A stretch of DNA of 64,000 bases. It comes from Combretum micranthum. Its lineage: Eukaryota; Streptophyta; Magnoliopsida; Myrtales; Combretaceae. The notes beneath the pieces are model-generated. The model saw only the letters and a program-made list of their open reading frames with translations, was not told the DNA's origin and made no database searches. The translations under genes were made by a program, and so were the position numbers. Below, one piece after another: positions 35,465-47,460 of the stretch (the stretch's first letter is position 1; each line of letters begins with the position of its first letter). The stretch spans positions 248,001-312,000 of the forward strand of contig JAMXBD010000063.1 of assembly GCA_024138025.1 (NCBI GenBank), in the 5' to 3' direction.

Positions 35465-36377
35465 CCCAGTACTAGGGGTGGGCACGGATCGGTTTGGTTC
35501 GGTTTTTCCTAAAACCAAACCAAACCATAATTTACGGTTTGGTTTTTTTTCCATCCCAAACCAAACCATTAAATAACGGTTTGGTTCGGATTATAAAATT
35601 TTAAACCATTAAATAACGGTTTGGTTCGGTTTGGATTACGGTTTAAATCAAAATTCTAACAAAAAATCTAGTTTTTTTACATTTGTGTAGATTCTTAAAT
35701 ATTTATATCATTTTACAAAGTTGATATTATAAACCATGATAAAATACTTTATAAATTCATCATACTTTTAATCTATAATTCTTTATAAAATTAATTATCC
35801 ATGAATAAAATACATTCATTAACCAATATATAGTAAGTCATAATTTATGATTTTTAATATAATCATCATTGTCAATTATCTATCAATAATTTAGCTAAAA
35901 TAAAAAAATCATCTATAAACAAAATTCATCAATGAATAAAATGATCAGCTAACAAAATATATTAAACAACTAATACATAATGAAAGTTTATAACTAAATA
36001 AATAAATTTCATACTTTACAAAGTTAAAAGCTATTAAAAAAAACAATAGTTCATCATCAATAAAAAATTACATACATGAGCTTAAAAAAATTAAAAAAAA
36101 AGGACAAGTTGATTTTAATTAATATTCATCAAATAATAAATATCAAATAAAATCATATAAACATATAGTAAAATATTATTATTTTTCTAAAACGGTTTGG
36201 TTCGGTTTTACGGATTGGTTTGGTTTACCTTCCAAACCAAACCATGAATTTACGGATTGATTCGGATTTGAAAATTTTGAAACCAAACCATGAAAAAAAC
36301 CATATTTTCGGTTTGGATTGGTTCGGTTACGGATTGGTTTGGTTCGGTCGGTTTTTTTGCCCACCCCTACCCAGTAC
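35465..36377. mobile_element. hAT-type MITE nested in the LINE
   Basis: An 897-bp element (35,473-36,369) with terminal inverted repeats TAGGGGTGGGCA and TGCCCACCCCTA and a perfect 8-bp target duplication CCCAGTAC at 35,465-35,472 and 36,370-36,377. The subterminal regions are filled with 'CGGTTTGGTT' repeats in both orientations. No transposase. It sits between the reverse transcriptase and zf-RVT regions of the LINE, so it inserted after the LINE. Confidence 0.92.
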
Positions 36378-36479
36378 ATAGTTTTTTCTATTTTATGTAC
36401 TATTTTCAATCCCTTCATGAAATTGTTATTCATGCATTTTCTTAATTGCTTCTTGACCATTTCAGTCCAAATAAGATGG

Positions 36480-38200
36480 TAAGTTTTGAGTCACCAACAC
36501 AGTTTTGCAATACATGCTGTTTCTTTCACGAAGACTTCAAAATCCCATAACCTTCAGTATCCTTAAGTTTTAATGAGCTCTTACCACTTACTCTTATGTG
36601 ACTTTCTGTTATTGTCATCACCTTAGAAAAAAATTCCTTATCAGTCTTTCTGCTTTGTTTATGGTGTTTCTTGGAATACAAGTTGCTTGTAAGTAGTAAT
36701 TAATTATTCCCTCCAGGATAGATTTAATAAGGTTAAATCGACTCACCATAGTGAGAATTTTGGATTTCCAACCTGTTAACTTATGTCTCAATTTCTCAAG
36801 AATACAATTTGATACTTCTTTGCTTATGTCTCCTCTTTAGGATAGATCGAAGCTCAGATATGTACCTAATTGTTTAGATATCCTCATGTTTGTGACTTGA
36901 AATATCTTCTCCTTAATAAACCCTGAGGTATTTTTAGAGAATAGTATACGAGATTTTGTTGGATTAATCTTTTTCCCTAAGAAAACACCAAAAAGGCTAA
37001 GTAGATCAATCATATTAGGTCATCAATGAAGAAAAGATGAGAGAATTCCATTTTAACTCTTTTGATTTTGATAGGATTCCATAACCCTATGTTTACAACA
37101 GCTTGTATCTAACGACTCAGCATTTCCATTGCCATAATGAAAACATAAGGGGAGAAAGGGCAATCTTGTCTTACCCCACATGAATGGATGAAAGGATCAG
37201 TCATTTCTCCGTTTAGAATGACTTGGAAAGTAGTAGTTAAAAGGCATGAGCTAACCAATTTTATCCAATCAATAGGGATATTGAGTGTCTAAAAGGCATG
37301 ATGGATATGGTCCCACTCTAAGCGATCATATGCTTTCTCCAAATCAATTTTCGTTAGCATCCAACCTTTTTTTCCCTTTTTTTTGGGCATAGGCATGCAA
37401 CATTTCCTGCATAAAAACAATGTTGTTTGAAAAATTATAGCTTAGGATGAAGCTTGACTATGTGGGGCTTATCAAAGAATTCAGATGAGGTTACAAACAA
37501 TGTACCATAATTTTGGTAATTATTTTATAAACCGTGGTACATAAACTTATTGGTCTGAAATCACTTAGACTCTTTACACCCGATTTATAAGGACAATCAA
37601 AGTTTTGTTCAATTCTTTAGGTATTGTTCCCTTTCGAAAGCACTCTTGAACAACATGAATAACTGTTTCTCCCATCTATTCCCAACAATATTTATAGAAC
37701 CCAACATTCAAACCATAAATTCTAGGTGATTTGTTAGACCCTACACTTTGTAATGCATCTCAAATTTCTTTTCCTCCTGGAGGACTACTCAGTATAGTCC
37801 TACTTTGTTCATCAAGGCAAGCACATCCAATCGTGGTAAAAGTATTATCCTTTAAGCCCATAGATTTACTTGATGCAAAAAGACAAGAGAAATGATTAAT
37901 GGCTAATTTCTTTAAGTTTGATTGTCTAAAGAATTGAGTCCCATTAGGGTCTTCCAGATAGATGATCCTAGATTTGTGTCACCTAGCGATAGTAGGGAGA
38001 TAGAAGAACTTCGTATTTCGATATCCTTGAGTAATCCACTTTGATCTTGCCTTTTGTGCCCAAAGGATTTTCTCATTTTTCAAGACCAGCCGAAGTTCTT
38101 GCTCACTAAAATAGATTTGATTGAGTGTTTCCTGGCTAGGGTATGTATTCATCAAACATTCTAATTCTTGCACTCTCCTATTAATGATGTTCTTCTTTGA
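36480..38200 (-). pseudogene. Reverse transcriptase region of the LINE
   Basis: On the minus strand from about 38,170 the pre-RT segment reads ILWAQKARSKWITQGYRNTK. Near 37,180 GVRQDCPFSPYVFIMAMEM corresponds to the RQGDPLSPYLF motif, and near 37,030 HLFFIDDLI corresponds to the catalytic F-A-D-D-L motif. Several stops interrupt it, so no active enzyme is expected. Confidence 0.75.
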
Positions 38201-38218
38201 TTTATATCATTAAAAACT

Positions 38219-40125
38219 CATCGATTCCATTTCCTTAGTTCTTCAATGAACCAAGATAGTTGTCTTGGAATATAGAAAGAGGATTTCCCCCACTTACTAA
38301 TCACAAACTTCATAAAAAGGCGATGGTTTAGGTATGTATTTTGAAATTTGAAAGGTTTTGATTTCTTGTTAGCTTGTCTGTTGTTAGGCTGGGTGTTTAG
38401 CATGATAGGCCTATGGTCTGAGTGGATAGATTCCAAGTGGAAAACCTTACTTTTAGGGAACAAATGTAGCCAACTTTCATTCACCCAAGCCTTATCCAGC
38501 CTTGACTTGACTAATTGGCTGAAGTTTTTAACCTTATTAGTCCACGTGAAAGTGTTGTTCACATAGCCTATATCGATTATACCACAATTGTTCATACACT
38601 CTTAGTATAACGTTGTTTTATTTTAGTTAACCGAAACTCCTCCCCACTCCTCATTTTGGGATACAACCTCGTTAAAATCACTGATAATAATCCATGGACC
38701 TCGTAAACAACCCTTAGCTTTTATCAAATTATTGCAAAAAATTTTCCTATATGGTAAAATAGTACTAGCATAGACTGGAGTTTACCGAAAGAGGATTCAT
38801 CCCACTTATTAATAAAAAACTTCATAAAAAAGGCAATAGTTTAGCTACATATTTTGAAATATGAAAGGTCTCAAATTTTTCTTAGCTTGTCTCATATTAG
38901 GCTGGGCATTTAGCATGATAGACCCATAGTCCGAATGGATAGATTCCAAGTGGAAAACCTTACTTTCAAGGAACAAATGTAGCCAACTTTCATTCACCTA
39001 AGCTCTATCCTGCCTTGAATTGACCAATTGGCTTAAGTTTTTAACCTTATTAGTCCATGTGAAAGTGATGCTCACATAAACTATATCGATTATACCACAA
39101 TTCTTCATACAATCTTGGTATAACATTGCTTTATTTTGGTTAACTGATACCCCTCCTCTCTTCTCATTTTGGGTTACAACCTTGTTAAAACCATCGACAA
39201 TAATCCATAACCCTCATAAGTGGTCCACGGATTTTATCAGATTATTCCAAAAAAAATTCCTATATGATAAAATAGTACAAGCATAGACTAGTGTTTATCG
39301 AAAGAGGATTTATCCCACTTATTAATCACAAACTTCATAAAAAGGTGATGGTTAAGCCACAAATTTTGAAATATGAAAGGTCTCGAATTCTTCTAGCTTG
39401 TCTGATATTAGGCTGGGTGTTTATCATGATAGACCTATGGTCCGAATGGATAGATTCCAAGTGGAAAACCTTAATTTCAGGGAGCAAATGTAGCCAACTT
39501 CCATTCACTCACGCCCTATCTAGCCTCAACTTGACCAGTTGACTTAAGGTTTTTAACCTTATTAGTCCACGTGAAAGTATTGCTCACATAGCCTATATTG
39601 ATTATACCACAATCGATCATACACTCTTGTATATCATTGCTCTATTTTAGTTAACTGGAACTCCTTACTACTCATTTTAGGATACAACCTCGTTAAAATC
39701 ACCGATAATAATCCATGGACTTTTTAAGTAGTCTAAAACTTTTATTTGATTATTCCAAAGAATTTTCCTATCTGATAAAATAGTACTAGCATAGACTGGT
39801 GTGAAAAAAAAAAAAAGATAAGGAACGGAAATTGACTTGAATGTGAAGGTAAACCTCTTGTCTGGATGAGAAAATGTTTGTCAATTTAGCATCTTCCTCG
39901 TTCCACAAGATGATTAGACCCCTTACTCATGCCATCGGATTCAACACATAACATTTTATTGAACCCCAATCTTTGTTTGAGTCCTAGAGTAGTAGCTTGT
40001 CCCATCCATGTTTCTAGAAGAATCAAAAGATGGGGATTGTGTACATGACTCAAAATTTCCAAGGCTCGACATCTCTGCGGTGCATTAGTCCTTCTGATAT
40101 TCTAGGATGATCATCGAAATCATAA
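38219..40125 (-). pseudogene. Endonuclease (EEP) region of the LINE
   Basis: The minus strand from about 40,090 gives RCRALEILSHVHNPHLLILL followed by ETWMGQ, matching the start of the endonuclease/exonuclease/phosphatase domain with its catalytic Glu. WIIISDFNEVV corresponds to the GDFN motif. The open stretch 38,595-38,218 gives SRLDKAWVNESWL and HSDHRPI, the terminal SDH motif. The part containing GDFN and SDH is present in three tandem copies. Confidence 0.75.
38275..39803. repeat. Tandem triplication of about 512 bp inside the LINE endonuclease
   Basis: Three direct copies start at 38,275, 38,787 and 39,300, each beginning with 'GAAAGAGGATT' and ending near 'GCATAGACTRGTGT'. The spacings are 512 and 513 bp and the last copy is about 503 bp. 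The copies differ by scattered substitutions and small gaps. Confidence 0.9.
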
Positions 40126-42213
40126 CTCTACGCCATTCTTCACTGGCTGCTATAGGGTATTGGAAGCACTAGACCCCTACTTGAAACTAACGTGGCTGTT
40201 TGTTGGCTACCAGTAACATAGGGTTCTTCTCGACAGGTTGGAAAATCCAAGTGGCTACTTCCTCTAGTTCCAATGAGAAGACGACTGGAATGAGGAACCT
40301 CTAAGCATGGATGATGTCTTCCATCAGGAAGATGTAAACCATCGAGGTGCATGTCCCTCTCCATCTCTGTAAGGCTGTTAATGGATGAAGAATGGATGGG
40401 GTTGTGACTTGGACAATTCTCATTAGCCTTTCCTGTATTGTTCCGATGTGTACTCCGTTGAACAGTACTTCCTCCCTTCCCATTCGGTGTCTTGGTATTA
40501 GATCTTTGGGACTTGATGTATATGTATTTCTAGGTTCATCAAAGGGATTACCTGAATCATTTCGACAAGAATAGTTCTCGAGTGATTTTTGAAGTTTATA
40601 TGACAAGATATGGACCTGTGTGTGTCCGGTGAAACTTCCCATAGCAGGTGGAGAAGTTTGCTGTTCAATATTAGTTACGTAGTGTGAACCATTTTTTTGG
40701 GCTTGATTTTCGAAAGTCTGAAGTCGTTTAGATGATTTTTGTTTGTTCTCAAAGGGGTTAGACTTTTGAGATGCAAAACATGGTGGGCACATTAGGGTTT
40801 TGGTTCTCTTCATTGCTAGTTTGGGTAAAATCGATAGGGACTTTTTGACTGTTATTATCCATGGGAAAATCTTCTAGTCTGATAAATTTTGTGAGATCAT
40901 TATAATTGTCGAGGGATGTAGTATCATTGCTAAGGAGGTTGCTCTTGGTATTTGGATCCTTTTGCATGGTCTTTCTTTTTGTGCAAAGCAATTGACTCAG
41001 AGGGAATTGTTGATTTATTTTTATTTTTGTCAAGTGCTTCCCACACTGTTGTTATACTTTCGTGCCTTTTTTCTTTCGTTCCACTTTGATTTAATCCCTA
41101 AAGGATCAGGGATTGTTCCACCTCTAACGAAGTCAGATTTGATATTATTATTTTTAACAGCAGCTTCTGTTTCAGTCCTATCCACCTTTTTTGTCTCATT
41201 CCTATTATTAACCACAAAATTACCCTCATGACACTTATCACCCAAAATATGACCAATTCGTCCATATGTTTTAGGGAAGGAAGTCCTTTGTACTGTACTC
41301 TAAATTTCTTATCATCAATAATAATAGTCTGTATTAGAGGGGAGGAATATTGAACTTGTACACATAAACATGAAAACCTTCATCTCTCGCATTGTGCAGC
41401 ATAAGTATCAAGACGCAGAACACCAAGTGCACTACCAATCTTCTTAAGTGCCTCGCAACAATAATATTCAATAGGTAATTCATTAATTCTGGCCCACACA
41501 ACCATGGATTCAATGTTTAAATTTAAGGGAGAGAAATTAGGTATCTAGCGGTGGATTGTGAAAAAATACCCATTTATGAACCATGGGCCTTCTGGAATGA
41601 TAAATTGGATATCATTTTCCAATGAAAAAGATACATAGTAAAAATCTTTCGCCATGCTCACCATTAAGAAATTTGAGCATTGTCTCCAAAAAAAATTTCA
41701 ATCTTGTCAATAGAGATTGATAACTAGGATTTGGTCAAATAACCTTGATGATAAGGGTTTATCTCCACTTTTCACGAAAAAGGGATTTCTCTTCTTTTCG
41801 GAAATTGATTTTTCAAATACCTGTATGTATTTCAGATATATCCTTTAGATCTAGATCAGGTTCCATCATTTGGTGATCTTCATCATTGTGATTATGCTCT
41901 TGACTATAGAAAACGCCGACTCATAAGCACATGGAATAAAGGTGGCAGCTTTATCTCGGTATGACTCCATGGTGGATTTAGGTCTTGATTTGTCCTCCAA
42001 GGAGGCAAAAACAGTTTCATTAGAAAAAAAATCATCTGGATCTTCACTAAGGATGCGTTTCTTTCTTTGTTTGAAAAGATCAACAGTGCAGTCTCTGGTT
42101 GAGGAAGAGAACGCGTTAGGAATGTTATCTAACACACATTTAAGTTGCTGCATAATTAGCATTGCCTTAGACTCTTTTTCACATAGTGCATTTTTCTTTT
42201 CAAGAAACAACAT
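40126..42213 (-). pseudogene. ORF1 (gag-like) region of the LINE
   Basis: Minus-strand pieces are a basic N-terminal part (FKQRKKRILSEDPDDFF, open stretch 42,213-41,866), an INELPIEYYCCEALKKIGSA-type segment near 41,480-41,440 typical of DUF4283-linked LINE ORF1, and a worn zinc knuckle (GRIGHILGDKCHEG near 41,260-41,225) in which the first two Cys are gone. Polar C-terminal stretches follow (to about 40,140). If the target duplication is right, the part beyond 42,130 is flanking sequence read through by chance. Confidence 0.65.
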
Positions 42214-42464
42214 TTCTTTTTTCTTTTTTTTTCCCTCTTTTATTTGTACTCATGGCAGAGATAAGACAAATCATATCTTGAAGGTTTTAAAAAACTTAGT
42301 GTTGAAATTAGAAAAAAAAAAAAACAAAATCTTGAAAAATAAAAGATTGCAAAAAAGGCGAATTGAGTCAAAATCGATTTTAGGTTGAGAAATCTTCAAT
42401 AAAGTTTGAGTATGCATATACAATTAGACTGAGTTTAAGCCTTATGAATAATTACGATCGATTT

Positions 42465-42651
42465 CATCGAAAAGGATAAATATCACAAATAGCACTTGAA
42501 CTTTGATAAAATATACAATTAGATACTTAAATCTTAAAATTGATCAATTTCAAAGTTCAGGTATTAAATTGATCATTATTAAAGTTAAAGTACTTAATTG
42601 TATATTTTGTCAAAGTTCAAGTACCATTCATGACATTGTCCTCATGTAAAA
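42465..42651. mobile_element. MITE family M4, copy 1
   Basis: A 169-bp insertion (42,474-42,642) with inverted ends (GGATAAATATCACAAATAGC at the left; on the other strand the right end reads AGGACAATGTCATGAATGG). A probable 9-bp target duplication is CATCGAAAA / CATGTAAAA. Copy 1 of the segmental duplication supplies the empty site. Relatives lie at 56,733 and 63,349. Confidence 0.75.
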
Positions 42652-42801
42652 TAAAATTTTCCTAATTTAGTTTAATTTTTTAATGTTCATAGTCCTAAAA
42701 AATAGTCAATTTATATTAATTCTAGTTTCAACTGAGATTTCAAACGGACTTCTTATGATTAATTTACAAATAAACGAAGTTTCGTCAAAACTGGAGAATA
42801 T

Positions 42802-43200
42802 TACATGTATAATATAGTTTTAAAAAAAAATTACACAAAACCAAATTGTGAAAAAAAAAATTACACGAATAGTGTTGCTATATCACATTTTTTTTTAAAT
42901 TACACTAATGTTGTATGACCAACATGCGACACTCATGTAAATATTAAATGTGTATCATATGACCAACATGAGATACACGATTAGACTTATATCGCATGTT
43001 AGTCATGTGATATACTATTTATGCAAGTTTCCTCTAGTAGGTCGTTATATCGTATGTTAGAAATGCGATATTAGTGTGAATTCTTGTGTCTCGTCTTCAA
43101 CATGCGACATAACAATAGTAGTTTTGTAATTTTTTTTCTCCAATTTGTATTTGTGTAATTTTTTTTTCCAAAAACATTAGACATGTGGTTCACCCGTTAA
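42802..43200. mobile_element. MITE with repeated CATGCGA words (M5)
   Basis: About 400 bp absent from the other segmental copy. Its near-terminal parts are inverted repeats ('AAAAAAAAATTACACAAA' on either strand). The interior repeats variants of 'AACATGCGA' and 'TATCGCATGTT' about six times. The flanks share 'AAACTG'. Confidence 0.65.
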
Positions 43201-44150
43201 ACTGACTAGATACAAACACGGCTTGTAATTCTGTCATAATGGTCTGTAATTGAAAATCATTTTTAAATATGTAGCAAGCCTATTTCATGGCAAATCTAGC
43301 AATTTGACCTATTTTGAAACCATAAAACCACATTGATTTTGGCCTAATTGATGGGCTGAAGTCACTCCTATCATTGTTGGATAGAGAAAGAATAGAGAGA
43401 CATGGATGATAAAATAGGTTTAAACTACATATATTACTTTTTTTGATATACTTCCTTGTAAATCCGATCTGCAAAAGGGAATCGAAATCCGAATATATTA
43501 AAAAATCAGATCTAAATGAATCAAAATGGGATTGAGATGGGGTCAACAGTAAAGAAAAGATACATATGTAAAAACCTCATTTCAACGTGATTAGGAGACA
43601 ATCTATACCTTTTAAGAAGATTTTATTCACATATTTATGTAGTAGAAATCCTAAACAACACAATCATAGATATCAGGTGGTGGTTTAACAAAACTCGAAA
43701 TCCCATGTTATGGTCTTGTCGTTGGAAACAACCCTTAAAGCAATCGATAGCCATGCTTGATCCACTGGAGACTGACCCGAACCCATTGGACTGGCTTGAC
43801 TCTGACCTGTGTGTCCCTCATCTTTTGACTAGACCTAAACCACGCATGTGCCATGTCTTGGTCCGATTCATTAGGTAGGCTCTTTTTTTCTTTTTAATTT
43901 TAAGTTTAGTTGTTATTTTGGTTAATTACAATATGATGATGTTTGATTTGTGTTGCGGTTATGATAAAGATGAAAGAAAAACAATCAAAAAGTTTTAAAT
44001 TCAAAAATTTTATTTCACTTCTGATGAGCTCTCGTTTAACATATATTTCACATTATCGTGTTGATATCATATCTAATATGATATATATGTGGTTTGTTAT
44101 TAATTTTTAGTACTAATCAATTTGCATTGTAAGCAAAAATATTTAATAGG

Positions 44151-44810
44151 TATTATATATCATGTATTATATATGTGAGGTGTGTAAATACTAAACATAT
44201 ATCAATAAATGATAGTGGGAATTTTTAAAATAACCACTATTAATACAGTTATATGTTAGAATATTATTAGTAGTTACACATTACGTGTTCATTATACATG
44301 TTGTGCAATAGCTACAAAATCATTCTTAAAAGTCACAATAATTATTACAATACATTAATGATCATTATCATGCGATTATATGGGTTTGAGTGACATATTT
44401 AATGAATAATAGCTAAAAATCGCAAAGTTGAATATTCAATTACATAAAATCATATTTACAAGGCATGTTTTCCACATTAGTTTAAATTCCACCATTAAAG
44501 TGATAAAGCAATCAGACGAAAATGCAAAGATTACGCCCGGTTAATTATTGTCGTTATAATATGCTAATTTGGGTTATGGGGTCTAGCTATTATAAAAATA
44601 CTTAGAGAGACACCAATAACAGAAAAAATATAGTATTAGTATGTTCAGCCGGGGAACGAATGGCTTACACAATCATTTTGGCCGCAGCCTCATTTTAGGG
44701 GCACTTGAAGGGGCACTTGAAGAGAAGAATGGTTGCTGCCACCGCTATCTTCCTCTTCTTCCTTATAGTTGGTGGGTTGATTTTGCTCGGTTATGTGAAC
44801 ACCGAGAGAT
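44151..44810. other. Intergenic
   Basis: AT-rich. A 33-codon frame at 44,729-44,830 (+) encodes a short hydrophobic peptide (MVAATAIFLFFLIVGG start), but no family was recognised. Confidence 0.4.
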
Positions 44811-45423
44811 ATCTGAAAGATATCAGATAAGGAAAAGACAAGAAAATAAGAGAAGATAAATCAGACTGAAAGAAAAAATTACGGAAGACAAAGGAGAAAG
44901 TAGACACCGAAAATGTAGAAGTGCAGAAGACAAAGGCAAAAGAAAAACACGGGTTTTATTGTAGCATAGGCTATTGTAGCTACTATGTTTACTATAGTAG
45001 TAAACAACAGTAGGTTTTTTTTTTTTTTTTTTTTTGTTTTACTGTAGCAGTAAGTTATTGTATTACTTTTTACTATTTTGTGTTGTAAAAAGTTTTTCCT
45101 ATAAAAGACGAGCAGGATTCAAGTTTTAGGTAGGTCGAAAGTTTTGAGGGAAAGAGTCCTAGAGAGAGTTTTTTTCGAGTGTTTAATTTATGTAAGAGCA
45201 TTCTTATAATAGCTGTAGTAAATTTCCTTAACCATTGTAACATACTTCCTTCATCTTCAATAAAGCTTTTGTAAGTTTTCTTTTGTCATGTCTGGCTAGT
45301 TTCCTTTTTAAGGTATAAAGGTGACTATGCTCTAAAATCTTATTAGCCTTTATCTCATGCGATAAGATTTTATAGCATGAGTAAACAGATTAAGGCATCA
45401 TACTTGCTAATAAAGCTATGTTT
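44811..45423 (+). repeat. LTR-like direct repeat L, copy 1
   Basis: A purine-rich start is followed by alternating 'CTGTAGCA/ACTATAGTAG' words, a TATA-like CTATAAAAGACG at about 45,099 and a polyadenylation-like 'CTTCAATAAAGC' at about 45,256. This is the U3-R-U5 order of an LTR. It is homologous to 45,535-49,397, in which another element is nested. Confidence 0.65.
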
Positions 45424-45430
45424 TTTTTTT

Positions 45431-45520
45431 AGAAAATGCATTTCATGCCCATGCCATAACCCATAAGGTTAAAACACGACAACCTTTGCCTTTAACAGCC
45501 TCATCGAAGGGTTTTCTTTG
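45431..45520 (+). repeat. Inverted repeat arm X
   Basis: About 90 bp whose reverse complement is at 49,437-49,523 ('ACCCTTCGATGAG...GGGTTATGGCAT' family). It lies between the two L copies. Confidence 0.8.
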
Positions 45521-45775
45521 AACAAATTTAATTATCTGATAAAAGCAAAGGAATAAAGACAAAAAAAATAAGAAAAGATAAAAGAAACAGAAAGAAAATC
45601 AAACAAAAAGAGAAGATAACGAAAGAAAAAAAGAAAAAAGACACGAAGAATGCAGAAAAGGAAAACAAGGGACTACTGTAGCAACACTGTTTAGCATTGT
45701 AGCAATAGGGTACTGTAGCGTTGTAGCACTTTTTACTATTTTCATTTACAAAATTTTTCTATAAAAGGCGGGTAC

Positions 45776-46716
45776 TGATGCGAGCTTGCAGGGGTTAAAT
45801 CTTGATCTAAATTTTTAAGGTTTTCCAATAGAAATGATATGGATAAAATTATTGTTTGATAGAATCCACAAACAACAAAATTAAACTGCTTTGTGATTAG
45901 ATTATAGAACGATAGGGACTACCATCTATAATTTAATCACGATGTTAAAAGAATCAAAAGATTCTAATAACAAAGTTCACCACAATTCTATATGACATAA
46001 GAATTGATAAGAACTTAAGAATAAAGAGGATCAAAACTCAATATTCAAAATCACTATAAAGGGTTTCACGCTTAAAGGTGCTCTCAAATATCTTAAAAGA
46101 TGTGACAAAAACTTTTATGTCTATCTTGTGTGTTTACTAGCCTTTACATATAGGCTTGTTACAAGGTAGTTACGCAATCAAAAAAACATAATTGTAAATA
46201 ATTCCTATATTAACAAAAACAAAGAAATCCGAAAAGACATCAAAACAATCTGTAATACCCCTCAAATATAGATGATGAAACTCTAATCACAGAGGTGCCT
46301 TTTCGGTGTAATGGCTTAAAGTTTGTCATAACTCTAAAGTTAAGTGTGCTCTGGGCAGGGCAATCCCAGGATGGGTGGTCCTTTGGAAAGTACTGGCACC
46401 AAAAAGACAAAACCGTGCGTCATGTGGCCAAAGCGGACAATACCTTAGTGGGTAGAGTTCTGAGTCATTACAAAGTATCTATGGTGTCCTAGTTATGCCT
46501 GAGAGTGCACTGAAAGGGCCAGTATACCTAGCATCACGATCTCTGCCTAGGGTGGCCTAAAGGCCTAGGGGCGCCCCCTTCTGCTGCGGTGGAGCCTGGG
46601 GTAGCAGGTCGTGACATAATCAAAGGTTGGCGTACGAAGCTTCAAACTTTAATCTTTTGTGTCGGCCTTGAATTTGCCTTCCTTTCCAATGATTTCGTGC
46701 TTACTGATTCCTATCA
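45776..46716 (-). repeat. 3' LTR of element C with nested solo LTR
   Basis: Aligns with 48,528-49,095 on both sides of a 366-bp insertion at 46,251-46,616. Confidence 0.85.
46246..46621 (-). mobile_element. Solo LTR nested in the LTR of element C
   Basis: A 366-bp insertion, 46,251-46,616. On the minus strand it begins TGTCACGACC and ends GGGGTATTACA, ends typical of Del/Tekay-type chromovirus LTRs. The flanks CAATC and TAATC (46,246-46,250 and 46,617-46,621) match 4/5 as a target duplication. The partner LTR at 48.99 kb shows the empty site. Confidence 0.8.
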
Positions 46717-46896
46717 TTATCCCTGGGTTTAAGAAAATTTGTCCTCGAATCTTGATTCTTTAATTTCTAAACTTTCAGAGTTAGATTCGGAGTTGTCTTC
46801 CAATTGGTCCATGCAAATAAACTTCTCAATCCTTTGATCTTCTTAACATGCACCATCTTGGCCTATTATACCTCTTCATAACTCATAAGAAGCAGC

Positions 46897-47460
46897 TTAT
46901 GTCTTATCTCGGTGTTGAATAGTATACTCATTCTTGTACCCATCAAATGTAGCTTGAAGATCACACTGCCATGGTCTTCCAAGAATCAAGTTTGTAGCTT
47001 CCATGGTTACTACATCACACAATAACTCATTAGTATAATCACCAATGGAAATAGGTACATGCACCTGTTTATGCACATGAACAGCCGCCCGATGATTAAT
47101 CCAATGAAGAGCATATGGTTTTGAATGCTGCTCCACCTGTAACCCCAACTTAGGAACTAATCCAGCAGAAATTACATTGGCACAACTACCATTATCAATG
47201 ACAGTTAGACAAGCTTTTCCTTGCACTAAGCTTAGAATGTAGAACATATTAGTTCGCTGGTCTGGAATCACATGCTCTTGCTCAAGAATTAATGTCAAAG
47301 GCAAATCAGATATGCTCTCTTCTTGCACTTCTTCCTCACTACTCTTTTGTCCCTCTTCCTCACTCTTAATGTTGCTCCCTTTCATGATCATAACCTTCTT
47401 ATTAAGACACAAAGAAGCAATGTGGTCATGTCTAAAACACTTGAAGCAGTCAACATCCCG
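46897..47460 (-). pseudogene. Zinc knuckle and protease region of element C
   Basis: Read on the minus strand, CFKCFRHDHIASLC (CX2CX4HX4C, intact) at about 47,455-47,415 runs directly into a 171-codon open stretch with the protease active site VIDNGSCANVISAGLV and the partner motif LILGRPWQCDL. This is the longest uninterrupted retroelement reading frame in the window. The D-N-G active site is a known variant in plant Ty3/gypsy elements. Gag upstream is broken. Confidence 0.8.

Larger units (their letters stand above)
33977..42144 (-). mobile_element. L1-type LINE, minus strand, decayed, with nested insertion
   Basis: The element occupies about 33,991-42,130. Its 3' end is marked by a poly(T) on the plus strand starting at 33,991. 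The 14 bases abutting that tract (AACACATATTTAAG, 33,977-33,990) recur with one mismatch at 42,131-42,144 (AACACACATTTAAG), a probable target duplication. In order on the minus strand are ORF1 with a zinc-knuckle remnant, the endonuclease, the reverse transcriptase, zf-RVT and RNase H. All are broken by stops or shifts. A hAT-type MITE (35,473-36,369) and an internal triplication (38,275-39,803) enlarge it. Confidence 0.8.
42358..44150 (+). repeat. Segmental duplication, copy 2
   Basis: Aligns with 21,945-23,250 in the same order and orientation. It contains two insertions absent from copy 1 (42,474-42,642 and about 42,802-43,200), which makes it longer. Confidence 0.75.

Noticed and set aside
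36179..36460. Minus-strand open frame with repeated PNQS-like words
   Set aside because: Most of it lies in the subterminal repeats of the hAT-type MITE. The repeats, not selection, keep it open.
44729..44830. 33-codon hydrophobic peptide frame
   Set aside because: It looks like a single membrane segment, but it is short, matches no known small protein I can name, and lies beside LTR-like repeats.
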